Shown: positions 1 to 7,811, numbered from the stretch's first letter. The stretch: 14,477 bases of DNA from Deltaproteobacteria bacterium (GCA_016935935.1 JAFGPZ010000184.1:1-14477), one strand, 5' to 3'. The notes: a model not told the origin generated them from the sequence alone. Program-made: numbers and translations.

Positions 1-17
1 AATAGCTAAATTTTTTC

Positions 18-46
18 TTGACAAAGTGATTTTACACCTTTATAGT
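18..46 (+). promoter_or_regulatory. sigma-70-type promoter of the dcw cluster (Pmra)
   Basis: A perfect -35 hexamer TTGACA (18-23) is followed after exactly 17 bases by TATAGT (41-46), one mismatch from TATAAT. An A/T-rich run (8-17) lies just upstream and could serve as an UP-like element. Transcription should start near base 53, which places the AGTGGA repeats in the first 30 transcribed bases. It is the only strong promoter I see, and it sits directly before mraZ, the usual first gene of the cluster. The start point is inferred from spacing. Confidence 0.8.
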
Positions 47-52
47 CGCGAT

Positions 53-80
53 AAAGTGGAGTGAAGTGGATTATAGTGGA
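53..80 (+). promoter_or_regulatory. predicted MraZ operator: three 10-bp-phased direct repeats
   Basis: AAAGTGGA (53-60), GAAGTGGA (63-70) and ATAGTGGA (73-80) share the core AGTGGA and repeat with an exact 10-bp period, so all three lie on one face of the helix. MraZ is known to bind tandem short GTGG/TGGG-type boxes upstream of its own gene; the Mycoplasma box is AAAGTG-like and the E. coli repeats are also spaced by 10 bases. Here the boxes lie downstream of the -10 element, and the last one runs into the mraZ ribosome binding site. Autoregulation of the whole cluster is the likely role. The repeats are seen directly; MraZ binding is inferred. Confidence 0.8.
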
Positions 81-85
81 GGGGG
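78..85 (+). promoter_or_regulatory. mraZ ribosome binding site, overlapping the third MraZ box
   Basis: GGAGGGGG lies 9-12 bases before the TTG start at 95 and is the only purine-rich Shine-Dalgarno match there. Its first three bases are the GGA that ends the third operator repeat. An in-frame TAG at 86-88 rules out any start further upstream, so this site together with TTG 95 sets the N-terminus of MraZ. Confidence 0.75.
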
Positions 86-94
86 TAGAGAAAA

Positions 95-544
95 TTGTCT
101 GTCTTCAGGGGTCAATACTATCATACGATTGATGAAAAGGGGCGGATAATATTGCCCGCAAAACTCCGCGAAGTATTTAAGGAAAAAGACGATAAACGAT
201 TAGTTGTAACAAGCCTCGATAATTACCTGCTTGCTCTTCCATATCAAGAATGGAGGGTAATTGAAGAGAAGGCTAAGCAACATTCCATCCTGAAAAAAGA
301 AATAAGAGCATTCCAGCGATATTTCATGTCCGGTGCCGTTGATTGCACCTTAGATTCGCAGTGGAGGATCCTTATTCCTCCCTCTCTCAGGCAACGCGCA
401 AAACTTGAGAGGGATATCGTCTTGGCGGGAATGGTCAAAACGATAGAAATTTGGAACAGGGAAGAGTTCGAAGAGAATCTGAAAACAACATCTGAAAATT
501 CTGACAGCTTTATTGATACTGCCGCAGATTTACTGGAGATATAA
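95..544 (+). CDS. mraZ: transcriptional regulator MraZ
   Basis: MraZ is a DNA-binding protein of the SpoVT/AbrB-like fold that acts as a ring-shaped oligomer on repeats ahead of its own gene. The 149-residue length is normal. It has the expected duplicated domain: the first half contains D13-E-K-G16-R17 followed by ILPAKLR, and the second contains D87-S-Q-W90-R91 followed by ILIPPSLR. W90 stands where the family normally has glycine in this D-x-x-G-R motif. The start is TTG, forced because an in-frame TAG lies at 86-88 and the next in-frame ATG encodes M78. The stop overlaps the rsmH start by one base (TAATG). It is first in the cluster, directly behind the promoter and the predicted operator, which fits autoregulation. 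Confidence 0.96.
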   Translation: MSVFRGQYYHTIDEKGRIILPAKLREVFKEKDDKRLVVTSLDNYLLALPYQEWRVIEEKAKQHSILKKEIRAFQRYFMSGAVDCTLDSQWRILIPPSLRQRAKLERDIVLAGMVKTIEIWNREEFEENLKTTSENSDSFIDTAADLLEI

Positions 545-1482
545 TGGAACCGTCATTTCACAGACCGGTCATGCTCAAGGAGACAGTTGCTTCCTTGGAC
601 TGCAGGCCGGGAGGTGTGTATCTGGATGGAACCTTGGGGGGAGGCGGGCACGCGTCTGAGATACTTGCAAGAACGGCTCCTGACGGAATCCTTGTAGGAA
701 TAGACCTAGACGATGATGCTTTGCGTGAGTCCCGTGAGAGACTCAGTATTTTTGGTGACAGAAAATTTCTGGTACAGGGAAATTACTCGGAACTGAAGAC
801 TATCCTTACGGATCTGGGAATAGAGAAGGTTGACGGAATTCTACTTGATTTGGGCGTATCATCGCATCAGCTCGAAATGGCAGAGCGGGGATTCAGTTTT
901 TCACTTGACGCGCCCCTCGACATGAGAATGAACCAGGGAGGTGATCTCACTGCCTCAGATATCGTAAACGGGTTTACAGGGGCCAGATTAAGAGAAATTA
1001 TAAGGGAGTACGGCGAAGAGATGAGATACGCCAAGATTGTAAGTGCTATCCTGGCAAGACGAAAGGTATCTCCCATCAAGACGACAGGAGAACTTTCTCG
1101 AATCATTCTGGGCACCATACACGAAAATTCCAAGAGGGGAAAAATACATCCTGCTACCAGGACATTCCAGGCCATTAGAATTGCTGTTAATGATGAGTTG
1201 GCGCATCTGCGTAAGGCCATTGAAGACGGTATTGACGTGCTGAATCCCGGCGGAAGGATTTCTGTCATATCTTTTCATTCTTTAGAGGACCGGGTTGTAA
1301 AGAATGCGTATCGTTCATGGGAGAAAGGATGTATTTGCGCCCCCGATATTCCCCTCTGTGCATGTGGTCGTGAGGCGAGGTTAAAAGTATTAACGAGGAA
1401 ACCGGTTACGCCATCTGAAGAAGAAACCATTGTAAATCCGAGGGCCAGGAGCGCCAAGTTGAGAACAGCAAAGAGGATTTGA
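544..1482 (+). CDS. rsmH: 16S rRNA (cytosine(1402)-N(4))-methyltransferase RsmH (MraW)
   Basis: RsmH uses S-adenosylmethionine to N4-methylate C1402 of 16S rRNA in the decoding centre. The 312 residues match the usual family length. Visible motifs are the N-terminal HRPVMLKE, the SAM-binding loop DGTLGGGGHA (residues 28-37), DLGVSS (102-107), SFHSLEDR (243-250) and the C-terminal NPRARSAKLR. A cysteine cluster C263-x-C265-x6-C272-x-C274 near the C-terminus could hold a metal ion; that role is inferred. The ATG shares one base with the mraZ stop, and GGAG (535-538) sits 5 bases upstream, so its translation is probably coupled to mraZ. It is the conserved second gene of dcw clusters although its product modifies ribosomes. 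Confidence 0.97.
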   Translation: MEPSFHRPVMLKETVASLDCRPGGVYLDGTLGGGGHASEILARTAPDGILVGIDLDDDALRESRERLSIFGDRKFLVQGNYSELKTILTDLGIEKVDGILLDLGVSSHQLEMAERGFSFSLDAPLDMRMNQGGDLTASDIVNGFTGARLREIIREYGEEMRYAKIVSAILARRKVSPIKTTGELSRIILGTIHENSKRGKIHPATRTFQAIRIAVNDELAHLRKAIEDGIDVLNPGGRISVISFHSLEDRVVKNAYRSWEKGCICAPDIPLCACGREARLKVLTRKPVTPSEEETIVNPRARSAKLRTAKRI

Positions 1483-1485
1483 GAA

Positions 1486-1779
1486 ATGAAATCGACGGGA
1501 ACTGGATGGAGTTTTAGACCCAAACTGTCTCATTTTATCTTTATTTTGCTGGTTTTTATGGTGATAGCCCTGATCTATGTGTGGTTTAATATAAAAATAA
1601 CGAGACTTAATTATGAAATAGCCAGTGAGATGTCGAGGAGAGAGGCCCTCATGGAGGAAAACGGGCGATTAAAGTTAGAGAGGGCAACTCTGAAATCGTC
1701 TGAGCGTATTGAGAAAATAGCCCGTACAAAGATTAATATGACTTATCCTGAAAAAGATCAGTTGGTTTTTATAAGATGA
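1486..1779 (+). CDS. ftsL: cell division protein FtsL
   Basis: This is a small bitopic membrane protein of 97 residues. A short basic cytoplasmic tail is followed by one hydrophobic segment (about residues 16-35, FIFILLVFMVIALIYVWF) and then a periplasmic helix (about 38-78) rich in E, R, K and L that is suited to a coiled coil. The segment ending in IEKIARTKINMTYPEKDQLVFI matches the usual FtsL/FtsB C-terminal pattern. FtsL pairs with FtsB and FtsQ and activates FtsW-FtsI at the septum. Sequence identity is low across this family, so the call rests on topology, size and position between rsmH and ftsI. AGAGGA (1472-1477) precedes the ATG by 8 bases, and the stop overlaps ftsI as ATGA. Confidence 0.88.
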   Translation: MKSTGTGWSFRPKLSHFIFILLVFMVIALIYVWFNIKITRLNYEIASEMSRREALMEENGRLKLERATLKSSERIEKIARTKINMTYPEKDQLVFIR

Positions 1780-3752
1780 ATGAAAAATCAAAAAAATGGT
1801 TGAGATTCAGGCTTGCTACAATTCTGGGGTTTTCCCTTATACTGATGATTGCGCTTATATCAAGAGCCTACCAGCTTCAGATAATGTCGGGGCAGGCACT
1901 CAAATCCATAGCAGACAGGCAGCATACAAAAAAACTGGCGCTTCAAATCGAGAGAGGAGCTATTATCGATAGAAATGGACAGGAATTGGCGGCGACAATT
2001 CTTGTTGATTCTGTTTATGCAGATCCTTCGGGAATAGAAGATCCGGGCAAAATATCTGCGAAACTCTCTTCCGCACTTTATGTGAAAAAGAAGGAAATAA
2101 TAAACCGTCTCTCGAGGGGGAGAAATTTTAGCTGGATTGCCAGACAGATATCTCCCGACCAGGCGAAACGAATCAGCGCGCTGAATTTAAAAGGGATACA
2201 CTTGATAAAAGAACCGAAACGATTCTATCCTCATAAAGAGCTGGCTTCTCATCTTATAGGTTTTTCAGGGTTTGATTCCAATGGGCTTGAGGGTCTTGAA
2301 CTGGAGTACGACAGCTTTCTGAAAAATGTGCCAGACAAGGCCCTGTGGAAAAGGGATGCCCGGGGGAACAGAATCTACCAAAAAGGTCAGGGGAGAGCTA
2401 TTGGTGATAACGGAGCCAGTAATCTTCTCCTTACCATTGACAACAAGATACAATATATAATCGAGGCACAGCTGAAAGATGCCGTGAAAAAGACAGATGC
2501 GAAGGGGGGAACAGTCATAGTAATGGATCCCCGTACAGGCGGAGTTCTGGCCATGGCAAATATGCCTCAGTTCAATCCCAATGCCTTTTCCAGGTATTCA
2601 CAGGATACCTTCAGAAACAGAGCGGTGACTGATGTCTTTGATCCGGGTTCAATCTTCAAGCCCTTCCTCGCCGCCGCCGCTCTCGAAGAAGGCATTGCAG
2701 CGGAGACAGACATAATCGACTGTGAAAACGGATCCTACAAAGTAAAAAACGTTACGATAAGGGAGGCTCAACTACACAAATTCAAGGAACTTACATTGCG
2801 AGAGGTCTTAAAATATTCCAGCAACATAGGCTCGACAAAGATTGCCGAAAGGCTGGGTAAGGAAAAGTATTTTGATTATATAGAAAAATTTGGATTTGGT
2901 TCAAAGACAGGAATTGACCTTCCCGGTGAGGTTAGCGGGATATTGAGGAATGCAGACAGATGGACGGAGGTGGACCTCGCCACCATAGCCTTCGGACAGG
3001 GTGTCTCTGTTACGGCGATACAACTTATCGCGGCAATTTCCGCTATAGCCAATCACGGTGTCATGATGAAACCTCATGTTGTCAAAGGGATGATAGACAA
3101 CAATAGAGAGGTGGTAAGGGAGTTCAAACCCCAGGTTGTAAGGAGAGTCGTGTCGCCCGTCACCGCAGATATAATCAAGTCCATTATGGTCGAGGTAGTC
3201 GAGGATGGAACGGGGAAACGGGCCAGAATGAACGACGTTACCGTAGCTGGGAAAACGGGAACATCTCAGAAATTTGATTTCTCAGAGGGAAAGTACTCAT
3301 CTGAAAAGATAGTGGCATCCTTCGTTGGATTTTTACCTGCCGAAAATCCGCGTATAGCCATTCTTGTAATGCTCGATGAACCAAAGACACATAAATGGGG
3401 AGGGGAGGCGGCGGCTCCTGTTTTTAAAAGTATCTCTGAACAGATGCTTCGTCGCTTCAGCCGGGACATAGAGCTGAGAGAGGTTGTCGCAAGCGAGGGG
3501 GTTGATACAGTGGAAATTGTCCGGGCAGCGGTCCATGATGGAATGATGGCATCGACTGAGATGGAAAATGATGGGTCGATCGTTCCCAACTTTACGGGGA
3601 TGTCGGTGAGAGAGGTCTTGAATATCTGCCGTGAACGCGGAATCGATGCAGAGATTTCGGGTACCGGGTGGGCCGTGAGTCAGAAACCGCTACCTGGATT
3701 CCCGAGGAAAGAATACCAGTCTGTGCATGTTGTATTTGGAAAGGGTTTTTAG
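1776..3752 (+). CDS. ftsI: septal peptidoglycan transpeptidase FtsI (PBP3-type, class B PBP) with C-terminal PASTA domain
   Basis: This class B penicillin-binding protein cross-links septal peptidoglycan with FtsW as partner. One membrane anchor lies at about residues 12-30. A dimerisation (pedestal) domain begins with the typical RGAIIDRNG (60-68). The transpeptidase domain carries all three active-site motifs: S292-I-F-K295 with the acylated serine, S348-S-N350 and K493-T-G495. A single PASTA domain at about 600-657 (VPNFTGMSVREVL onward) ends the protein, giving 658 residues against about 590 for E. coli FtsI, which lacks PASTA. The ATG overlaps the ftsL stop by four bases (ATGA), and no strong ribosome binding site is present, which suggests translational coupling. 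The position after ftsL and before murE supports FtsI over other class B PBPs. Confidence 0.95.
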   Translation: MNEKSKKWLRFRLATILGFSLILMIALISRAYQLQIMSGQALKSIADRQHTKKLALQIERGAIIDRNGQELAATILVDSVYADPSGIEDPGKISAKLSSALYVKKKEIINRLSRGRNFSWIARQISPDQAKRISALNLKGIHLIKEPKRFYPHKELASHLIGFSGFDSNGLEGLELEYDSFLKNVPDKALWKRDARGNRIYQKGQGRAIGDNGASNLLLTIDNKIQYIIEAQLKDAVKKTDAKGGTVIVMDPRTGGVLAMANMPQFNPNAFSRYSQDTFRNRAVTDVFDPGSIFKPFLAAAALEEGIAAETDIIDCENGSYKVKNVTIREAQLHKFKELTLREVLKYSSNIGSTKIAERLGKEKYFDYIEKFGFGSKTGIDLPGEVSGILRNADRWTEVDLATIAFGQGVSVTAIQLIAAISAIANHGVMMKPHVVKGMIDNNREVVREFKPQVVRRVVSPVTADIIKSIMVEVVEDGTGKRARMNDVTVAGKTGTSQKFDFSEGKYSSEKIVASFVGFLPAENPRIAILVMLDEPKTHKWGGEAAAPVFKSISEQMLRRFSRDIELREVVASEGVDTVEIVRAAVHDGMMASTEMENDGSIVPNFTGMSVREVLNICRERGIDAEISGTGWAVSQKPLPGFPRKEYQSVHVVFGKGF

Positions 3753-3759
3753 CGAGGAT

Positions 3760-5286
3760 ATGAAAGTTTCTACACTGATAGAAGGTGTCGACATCCTGGA
3801 GGCAAAGGGCGACACCCTTCTTGATGTTTCAGCCCTTTGCTATGATTCGAGACTGTGCAAGGGAGGATCGTTATTTGTGGCTGTATCGGGACTCACGTCA
3901 GACGGTCATGAATTCATAGATGAGGCGGTGCAGAAAGGCGCGACCTGTGTTGTCTATGAAAAGGGTATTATTTCTGTTGAGGGAGTGACCTCTGTAAAGG
4001 TGAGAGATAGTCGCCTTGCCATGGGACAGCTTGGGAGAAACTTTTTCTGCAATCCCTCGGGTGATATGTTCCTGATAGGTGTTACAGGAACGAACGGGAA
4101 AACGACAGTTACCTACATTCTGGAATCTGTCCTGAGAGAGGCAGGATTGGCCGTAGGGGTAATAGGCACGATTAACTATCGGTACGGAGGGCAGGTTTTT
4201 CAGTCCCTTAATACGACGCCGGACTCTATAGATCTCCAAAGGATTCTAAGGGAGATGGCTGATGCGGGCATTACACATGTCATTATGGAGGTTTCTTCTC
4301 ATGCCATCGATCTGAAACGGGTAGATAGCTGCGAGTTTGATATGGGGATATTTACGAACCTTACCAGTGAACACCTTGATTACCACGGTTCCATTGAAAA
4401 CTATTTTCTCGTTAAGAGGAGGTTTTTCAGGGAATTGATGAACGGAGGGAAGAAGATAATAAACGGAGATGATCCTTGGGGAATGAGAATAATTGAGGAA
4501 GAAGGACCAGGTGCGGTTACTTTCGGCATTGACACGACTGAGGGTTATGACGTAGTGGCCGTTGATTTTGCTCTTTCTATGGAGGGTATCAGGGCCAAGA
4601 TAAAGACGTCGAATGAGGAATTCTATGTCACTTCCTCGATGATAGGAAAATACAATCTTGCAAATATCCTGACCTCCATAGCGGCTGCTTTTTCAATGAA
4701 TATAAGGAAGGAACATATTACGGCGGGCATAGAAAAGGTGAAGAATATTCCCGGGCGCCTTGAACGGGTCAACGATCCCGGTGAACCTTCCGTCTTTGTG
4801 GACTATGCTCATACGGAGGATGCCCTGAGGCGAACATTAGAAAATCTTGCCGATCTTAAGGAAGGAAAAATAATTACCGTATTCGGATGTGGTGGCGACA
4901 GGGATCGAACCAAGAGAGTACCCATGGGGAAAATTGCGATAAAACTCAGTGATGTTGCCATTATAACCTCTGATAATCCCAGAACAGAAGATCCCTTGGT
5001 AATAATAGACGAGATAATGAGGGGAATTAGGGACAATACAGTCGAGAGTTATAACCCGACCCAAGTTTATAGAACTCAAAACGGCAGGGAGTTTGCAGCG
5101 ATCGCCGATCGTAGGGAAGCCATAGAGAAGGCCGTTTCCATGGCAGATCCCTCGGATATAGTTTTGATAGCCGGGAAAGGACATGAGGATTATCAGATAT
5201 TGGGCACCAGACGCATTCCATTCGATGACAGAATCGTTGCGAGAGAAGCGCTTGCCAGGAGAAGAGCAGGGAGGAAGGGTCTATGA
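3760..5286 (+). CDS. murE: UDP-MurNAc-L-Ala-D-Glu:meso-diaminopimelate ligase MurE
   Basis: MurE is the ATP-dependent ligase that adds the third stem-peptide residue in the cytoplasm. With the start used here it has 508 residues. Motifs are the ATP loop GTNGKTT (G110, K114), the ENYFLVKRR segment whose K219 is the likely carbamylated lysine, D405-N-P-R408, and GKGHEDYQ near the C-terminus. DNPR is the known signature for selecting meso-diaminopimelate over lysine. I chose ATG 3760 because MKVSTLIEGVDILEAKGD matches the usual family N-terminus. Its GAGG (3754-3757) lies only 2 bases away. ATG 3727, which overlaps ftsI by 26 bases, would add 11 residues and cannot be excluded. The stop overlaps murF as ATGA. 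Confidence 0.96.
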   Translation: MKVSTLIEGVDILEAKGDTLLDVSALCYDSRLCKGGSLFVAVSGLTSDGHEFIDEAVQKGATCVVYEKGIISVEGVTSVKVRDSRLAMGQLGRNFFCNPSGDMFLIGVTGTNGKTTVTYILESVLREAGLAVGVIGTINYRYGGQVFQSLNTTPDSIDLQRILREMADAGITHVIMEVSSHAIDLKRVDSCEFDMGIFTNLTSEHLDYHGSIENYFLVKRRFFRELMNGGKKIINGDDPWGMRIIEEEGPGAVTFGIDTTEGYDVVAVDFALSMEGIRAKIKTSNEEFYVTSSMIGKYNLANILTSIAAAFSMNIRKEHITAGIEKVKNIPGRLERVNDPGEPSVFVDYAHTEDALRRTLENLADLKEGKIITVFGCGGDRDRTKRVPMGKIAIKLSDVAIITSDNPRTEDPLVIIDEIMRGIRDNTVESYNPTQVYRTQNGREFAAIADRREAIEKAVSMADPSDIVLIAGKGHEDYQILGTRRIPFDDRIVAREALARRRAGRKGL

Positions 5287-6701
5287 AAGGCCGGTCGCTG
5301 CTCCTGAAGGCAGGAGAAATAGCAAAAATTACGGGAGGCGAGATCCTGAGCGGCTCGGCTGAAAGGATTTGTAAAGGGGTATCAACCGACTCGAGAGATA
5401 TAGACAGGGGGAACCTCTTCGTCCCCATCATTGGGGGGAACTTTGACGGGCACGATTTTATAGGAAAAGCAGTCGAGCAGGGCGCTGCCGTTGTGCTCGT
5501 TCAGAGGGATAAAAGTGAAAGATTTAAGTGCTCTGTGACAGATGTGCCCATTATTATTGTTGGTGATACGTTGAAATCCCTGGGAGATATCGCGTCTTTC
5601 TGGAGGAAACAGTTTGATGTCCCTATTGTGGCGGTGACTGGGAGTTCCGGTAAAACAACGACGAAGGAGATGATTGCATCGGTTGTTTCGCTTTCCCGGA
5701 ACATCCTCAAAAACCATGGCAACTTTAATAATCTGATTGGTCTTCCACTGACTCTCCTTCAGTTGAATGACGGCCACAAAGCAGTAATTCTTGAAATGGG
5801 CACAAACAGGAGGGGAGAAATTGAGAGGCTAACGCATATTGCCGATCCTGATGTCGGTATTATAACTAATATAGGTCCGGCACACCTGGAAGGACTGAAG
5901 TCCCTTGATTTGGTAGTTAAGGAAAAGGGAGATCTCTTTGGCAACATGAAAAATAACGGTGTGGCAGTAGTAAACAGAGACGATAGCGCCATCAGTGATT
6001 TGCTGGAGCGATGGAAGGGCAAATCCCTGACCTTTGGTATGTACGGAAACGCCTTCGTTACTGCTGAAGATGTCACGGTAGAGGGGAGAGAGGGAATAAA
6101 TTTTACACTAGCCATAGAGGGTAAGAGAAAGAGAATAAATATCGACGCAATGGGAAGGCACAATGTGTCCGATGCGCTGGCTGCTGCTGCTTGTTCCTGG
6201 GCGCTGGGCATCGAATACAACCAGATCTGCAGTGGATTGGAAGGATTCAAGCAGCTGCCGGGAAGGATGAGATTGCATCGCTTGAAGAAGGGGATTTCCC
6301 TTATTGATGATACCTATAATGCAAATCCTGCATCTACGAGGGAAGCCATTGAGACATTGAACGAGATTAAAGGGGATAATGACATTTTTGTTGTTATGGC
6401 CGATATGCTGGAACTGGGTGACAGTGCCGCTAAAATGCATGAAGAGATCGGAAGTTTAATGGCGAGGAGAGGCGTAAAAAGGATCTTTCTGTCTGGGAAC
6501 CTCGTTATGTCATTAGCTAATGGGGCGAAAAAAGAAGGATTGATGCAAGATCAGATTGTATTGCAGGCCACTCCCGAAATGGTGGTGGATCAACTATATT
6601 CGTTTGTAAAGAGAGGAGACTTTATTCTTGTTAAGGGATCGAGAGGGATGAAGATGGAACAGTATGTTAATGCCATTATCACGGCCTTTGGAGAAGATTA
6701 A
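5283..6701 (+). CDS. murF: UDP-MurNAc-tripeptide:D-alanyl-D-alanine ligase MurF
   Basis: MurF adds D-Ala-D-Ala to the UDP-MurNAc tripeptide, the last cytoplasmic ligation step. The 472 residues show the three-domain Mur ligase layout. The N-terminal substrate domain contains STDSRDI and GHDFIGKAVEQGA. The central ATPase has TGSSGKTTTKE (K124) followed by NHGNFNNLIGLPLTLL, typical of MurF. The C-terminal domain has DDTYNANPAS, MADMLELGD and KGSRGMKME. The NANP and KGSRGMKME segments separate MurF from MurC, MurD and MurE. The ATG overlaps the murE stop by four bases and has a strong GAGGAAGGG (5271-5279). Its substrate D-Ala-D-Ala needs a Ddl ligase, which is not encoded in this window. Confidence 0.97.
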   Translation: MKGRSLLLKAGEIAKITGGEILSGSAERICKGVSTDSRDIDRGNLFVPIIGGNFDGHDFIGKAVEQGAAVVLVQRDKSERFKCSVTDVPIIIVGDTLKSLGDIASFWRKQFDVPIVAVTGSSGKTTTKEMIASVVSLSRNILKNHGNFNNLIGLPLTLLQLNDGHKAVILEMGTNRRGEIERLTHIADPDVGIITNIGPAHLEGLKSLDLVVKEKGDLFGNMKNNGVAVVNRDDSAISDLLERWKGKSLTFGMYGNAFVTAEDVTVEGREGINFTLAIEGKRKRINIDAMGRHNVSDALAAAACSWALGIEYNQICSGLEGFKQLPGRMRLHRLKKGISLIDDTYNANPASTREAIETLNEIKGDNDIFVVMADMLELGDSAAKMHEEIGSLMARRGVKRIFLSGNLVMSLANGAKKEGLMQDQIVLQATPEMVVDQLYSFVKRGDFILVKGSRGMKMEQYVNAIITAFGED

Positions 6702-6704
6702 AAA

Positions 6705-7784
6705 ATGATTTATCATCTCTTATATCCCTTAAGCGAAACGTACTCATACTTTAATGTCTTTCGCTATATAACATTTAGAACCATATATGCGACCATTACA
6801 GCCCTTGTTATATGCTTTGTACTTGGTCCATGGCTTATCGGCAAGCTGCAATCTCTCCAGATCAACCAGCCAATACGGGATGACGGACCACATTCGCACT
6901 TGTTAAAAGAAGGGACTCCCACAATGGGAGGTATACTTATAATTTTTTCTGTTGTTGTATCCACACTCCTCTGGGCGCGACTTGATATAGATTACATATG
7001 GATTATCCTCATGGTGACAGTCGGATTTGGATTGATAGGATTCTGGGACGATTACAAAAAACTGGTAAGCAGAAGCAGTAATGGGACATCAGGGAAAAGG
7101 CGATTGATTGGAGAGATAATCATAGCACTTATTGTAAGCGTTCTCCTCTATTTGAAACCCGGTTTCAGTTCAAATGTAACAGTTCCATTTTTCAAGACTT
7201 TTTTGCCTGATCTTGGGTGGGGATATATACTATTTTCGACTTTTATCATTGTAGGGGCGGCCAATGCGGTGAATTTAACGGACGGTCTCGATGGTCTTGC
7301 TATAGGTCCGGCCACTATCTGCTTTGCCACCTACCTCCTCTTTGCGTATATCACGGGGAATGTAAAGACAGCAGGATATCTGCAGATACCATATGTGGTG
7401 GGAGCCGGTGAATTGACCGTCTTTTGTGGCGCCATGGTGGGAGCGGGTATTGGCTTTCTCTGGTACAACACCTATCCCGCCCAGATATTTATGGGTGACG
7501 TGGGTTCCCTTTCACTCGGTGGTGCCCTTGGGACGATGGCTATTATGACAAAGCAGGAAATCATTCTTGCCATAGTGGGAGGGATGTTTGTAATCGAAAC
7601 GATTTCCGTCATCTTTCAGGTGGGATGGTTTAAGGTATCGAGCGGGAAGAGGATATTCAGGATGGCGCCCCTCCATCATCATTTTGAGTTAAATGGATGG
7701 GCAGAACCAAAGGTTATAGTGCGTTTCTGGATTGTCTCCATTATCCTGGCGCTGGTGGCAATAAGTACGCTGAAGCTCAGATAG
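6705..7784 (+). CDS. mraY: phospho-MurNAc-pentapeptide transferase MraY
   Basis: MraY transfers phospho-MurNAc-pentapeptide from UDP to undecaprenyl phosphate, making lipid I at the inner face of the membrane. The 359 residues form about ten hydrophobic segments. Conserved signatures are [14 protein letters not shown] (D115, D116), [13 protein letters not shown] (N190, D193, D196), [12 protein letters not shown] (D265) and MAPLHHHFE (H324-H326). The three key aspartates D115, D116 and D265 correspond closely in position to those of E. coli MraY. The gene starts 3 bases after murF with GGAG (6690-6693) 11 bases upstream. It is followed by 27 non-coding bases, the widest gap after the promoter region. 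Confidence 0.98.
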   Translation: MIYHLLYPLSETYSYFNVFRYITFRTIYATITALVICFVLGPWLIGKLQSLQINQPIRDDGPHSHLLKEGTPTMGGILIIFSVVVSTLLWARLDIDYIWIILMVTVGFGLIGFWDDYKKLVSRSSNGTSGKRRLIGEIIIALIVSVLLYLKPGFSSNVTVPFFKTFLPDLGWGYILFSTFIIVGAANAVNLTDGLDGLAIGPATICFATYLLFAYITGNVKTAGYLQIPYVVGAGELTVFCGAMVGAGIGFLWYNTYPAQIFMGDVGSLSLGGALGTMAIMTKQEIILAIVGGMFVIETISVIFQVGWFKVSSGKRIFRMAPLHHHFELNGWAEPKVIVRFWIVSIILALVAISTLKLR

Positions 7785-7811
7785 TAAATATTAAATAATT
7801 GACGAAGCAAT

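Noticed and set aside
1..17. A/T-rich run with T6 at 11-16 as the end of an upstream terminator
   Set aside because: No stem can be seen in the few bases available, and the run is as well explained as an A/T-rich segment before the promoter.
359..367. CAGTGGAGG inside mraZ resembling a further MraZ box
   Set aside because: It is a single copy with no phased partner and is explained by codons Q89-W90-R91. Similar lone GAAGTGGA (8013-8020) and AAGTGGA (9166-9172) occur in murD and ftsW.
867..1268. Antisense open frame (133 codons) opposite rsmH
   Set aside because: It overlaps conserved RsmH motifs and shows no domain, promoter or ribosome binding site of its own.
5759..6250. Antisense open frame (163 codons) opposite murF
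   Set aside because: The serine- and proline-rich translation is typical of a shadow frame and falls inside a well-supported murF.
7217..7411. Forward open frame of 64 codons inside mraY
   Set aside because: It is out of frame over the essential NLTDGLDG region of MraY and has no family resemblance.
7799..7804. TTGACG before murD as a -35 element
   Set aside because: No acceptable -10 hexamer occurs 16-18 bases downstream, and the position would place it inside murD.
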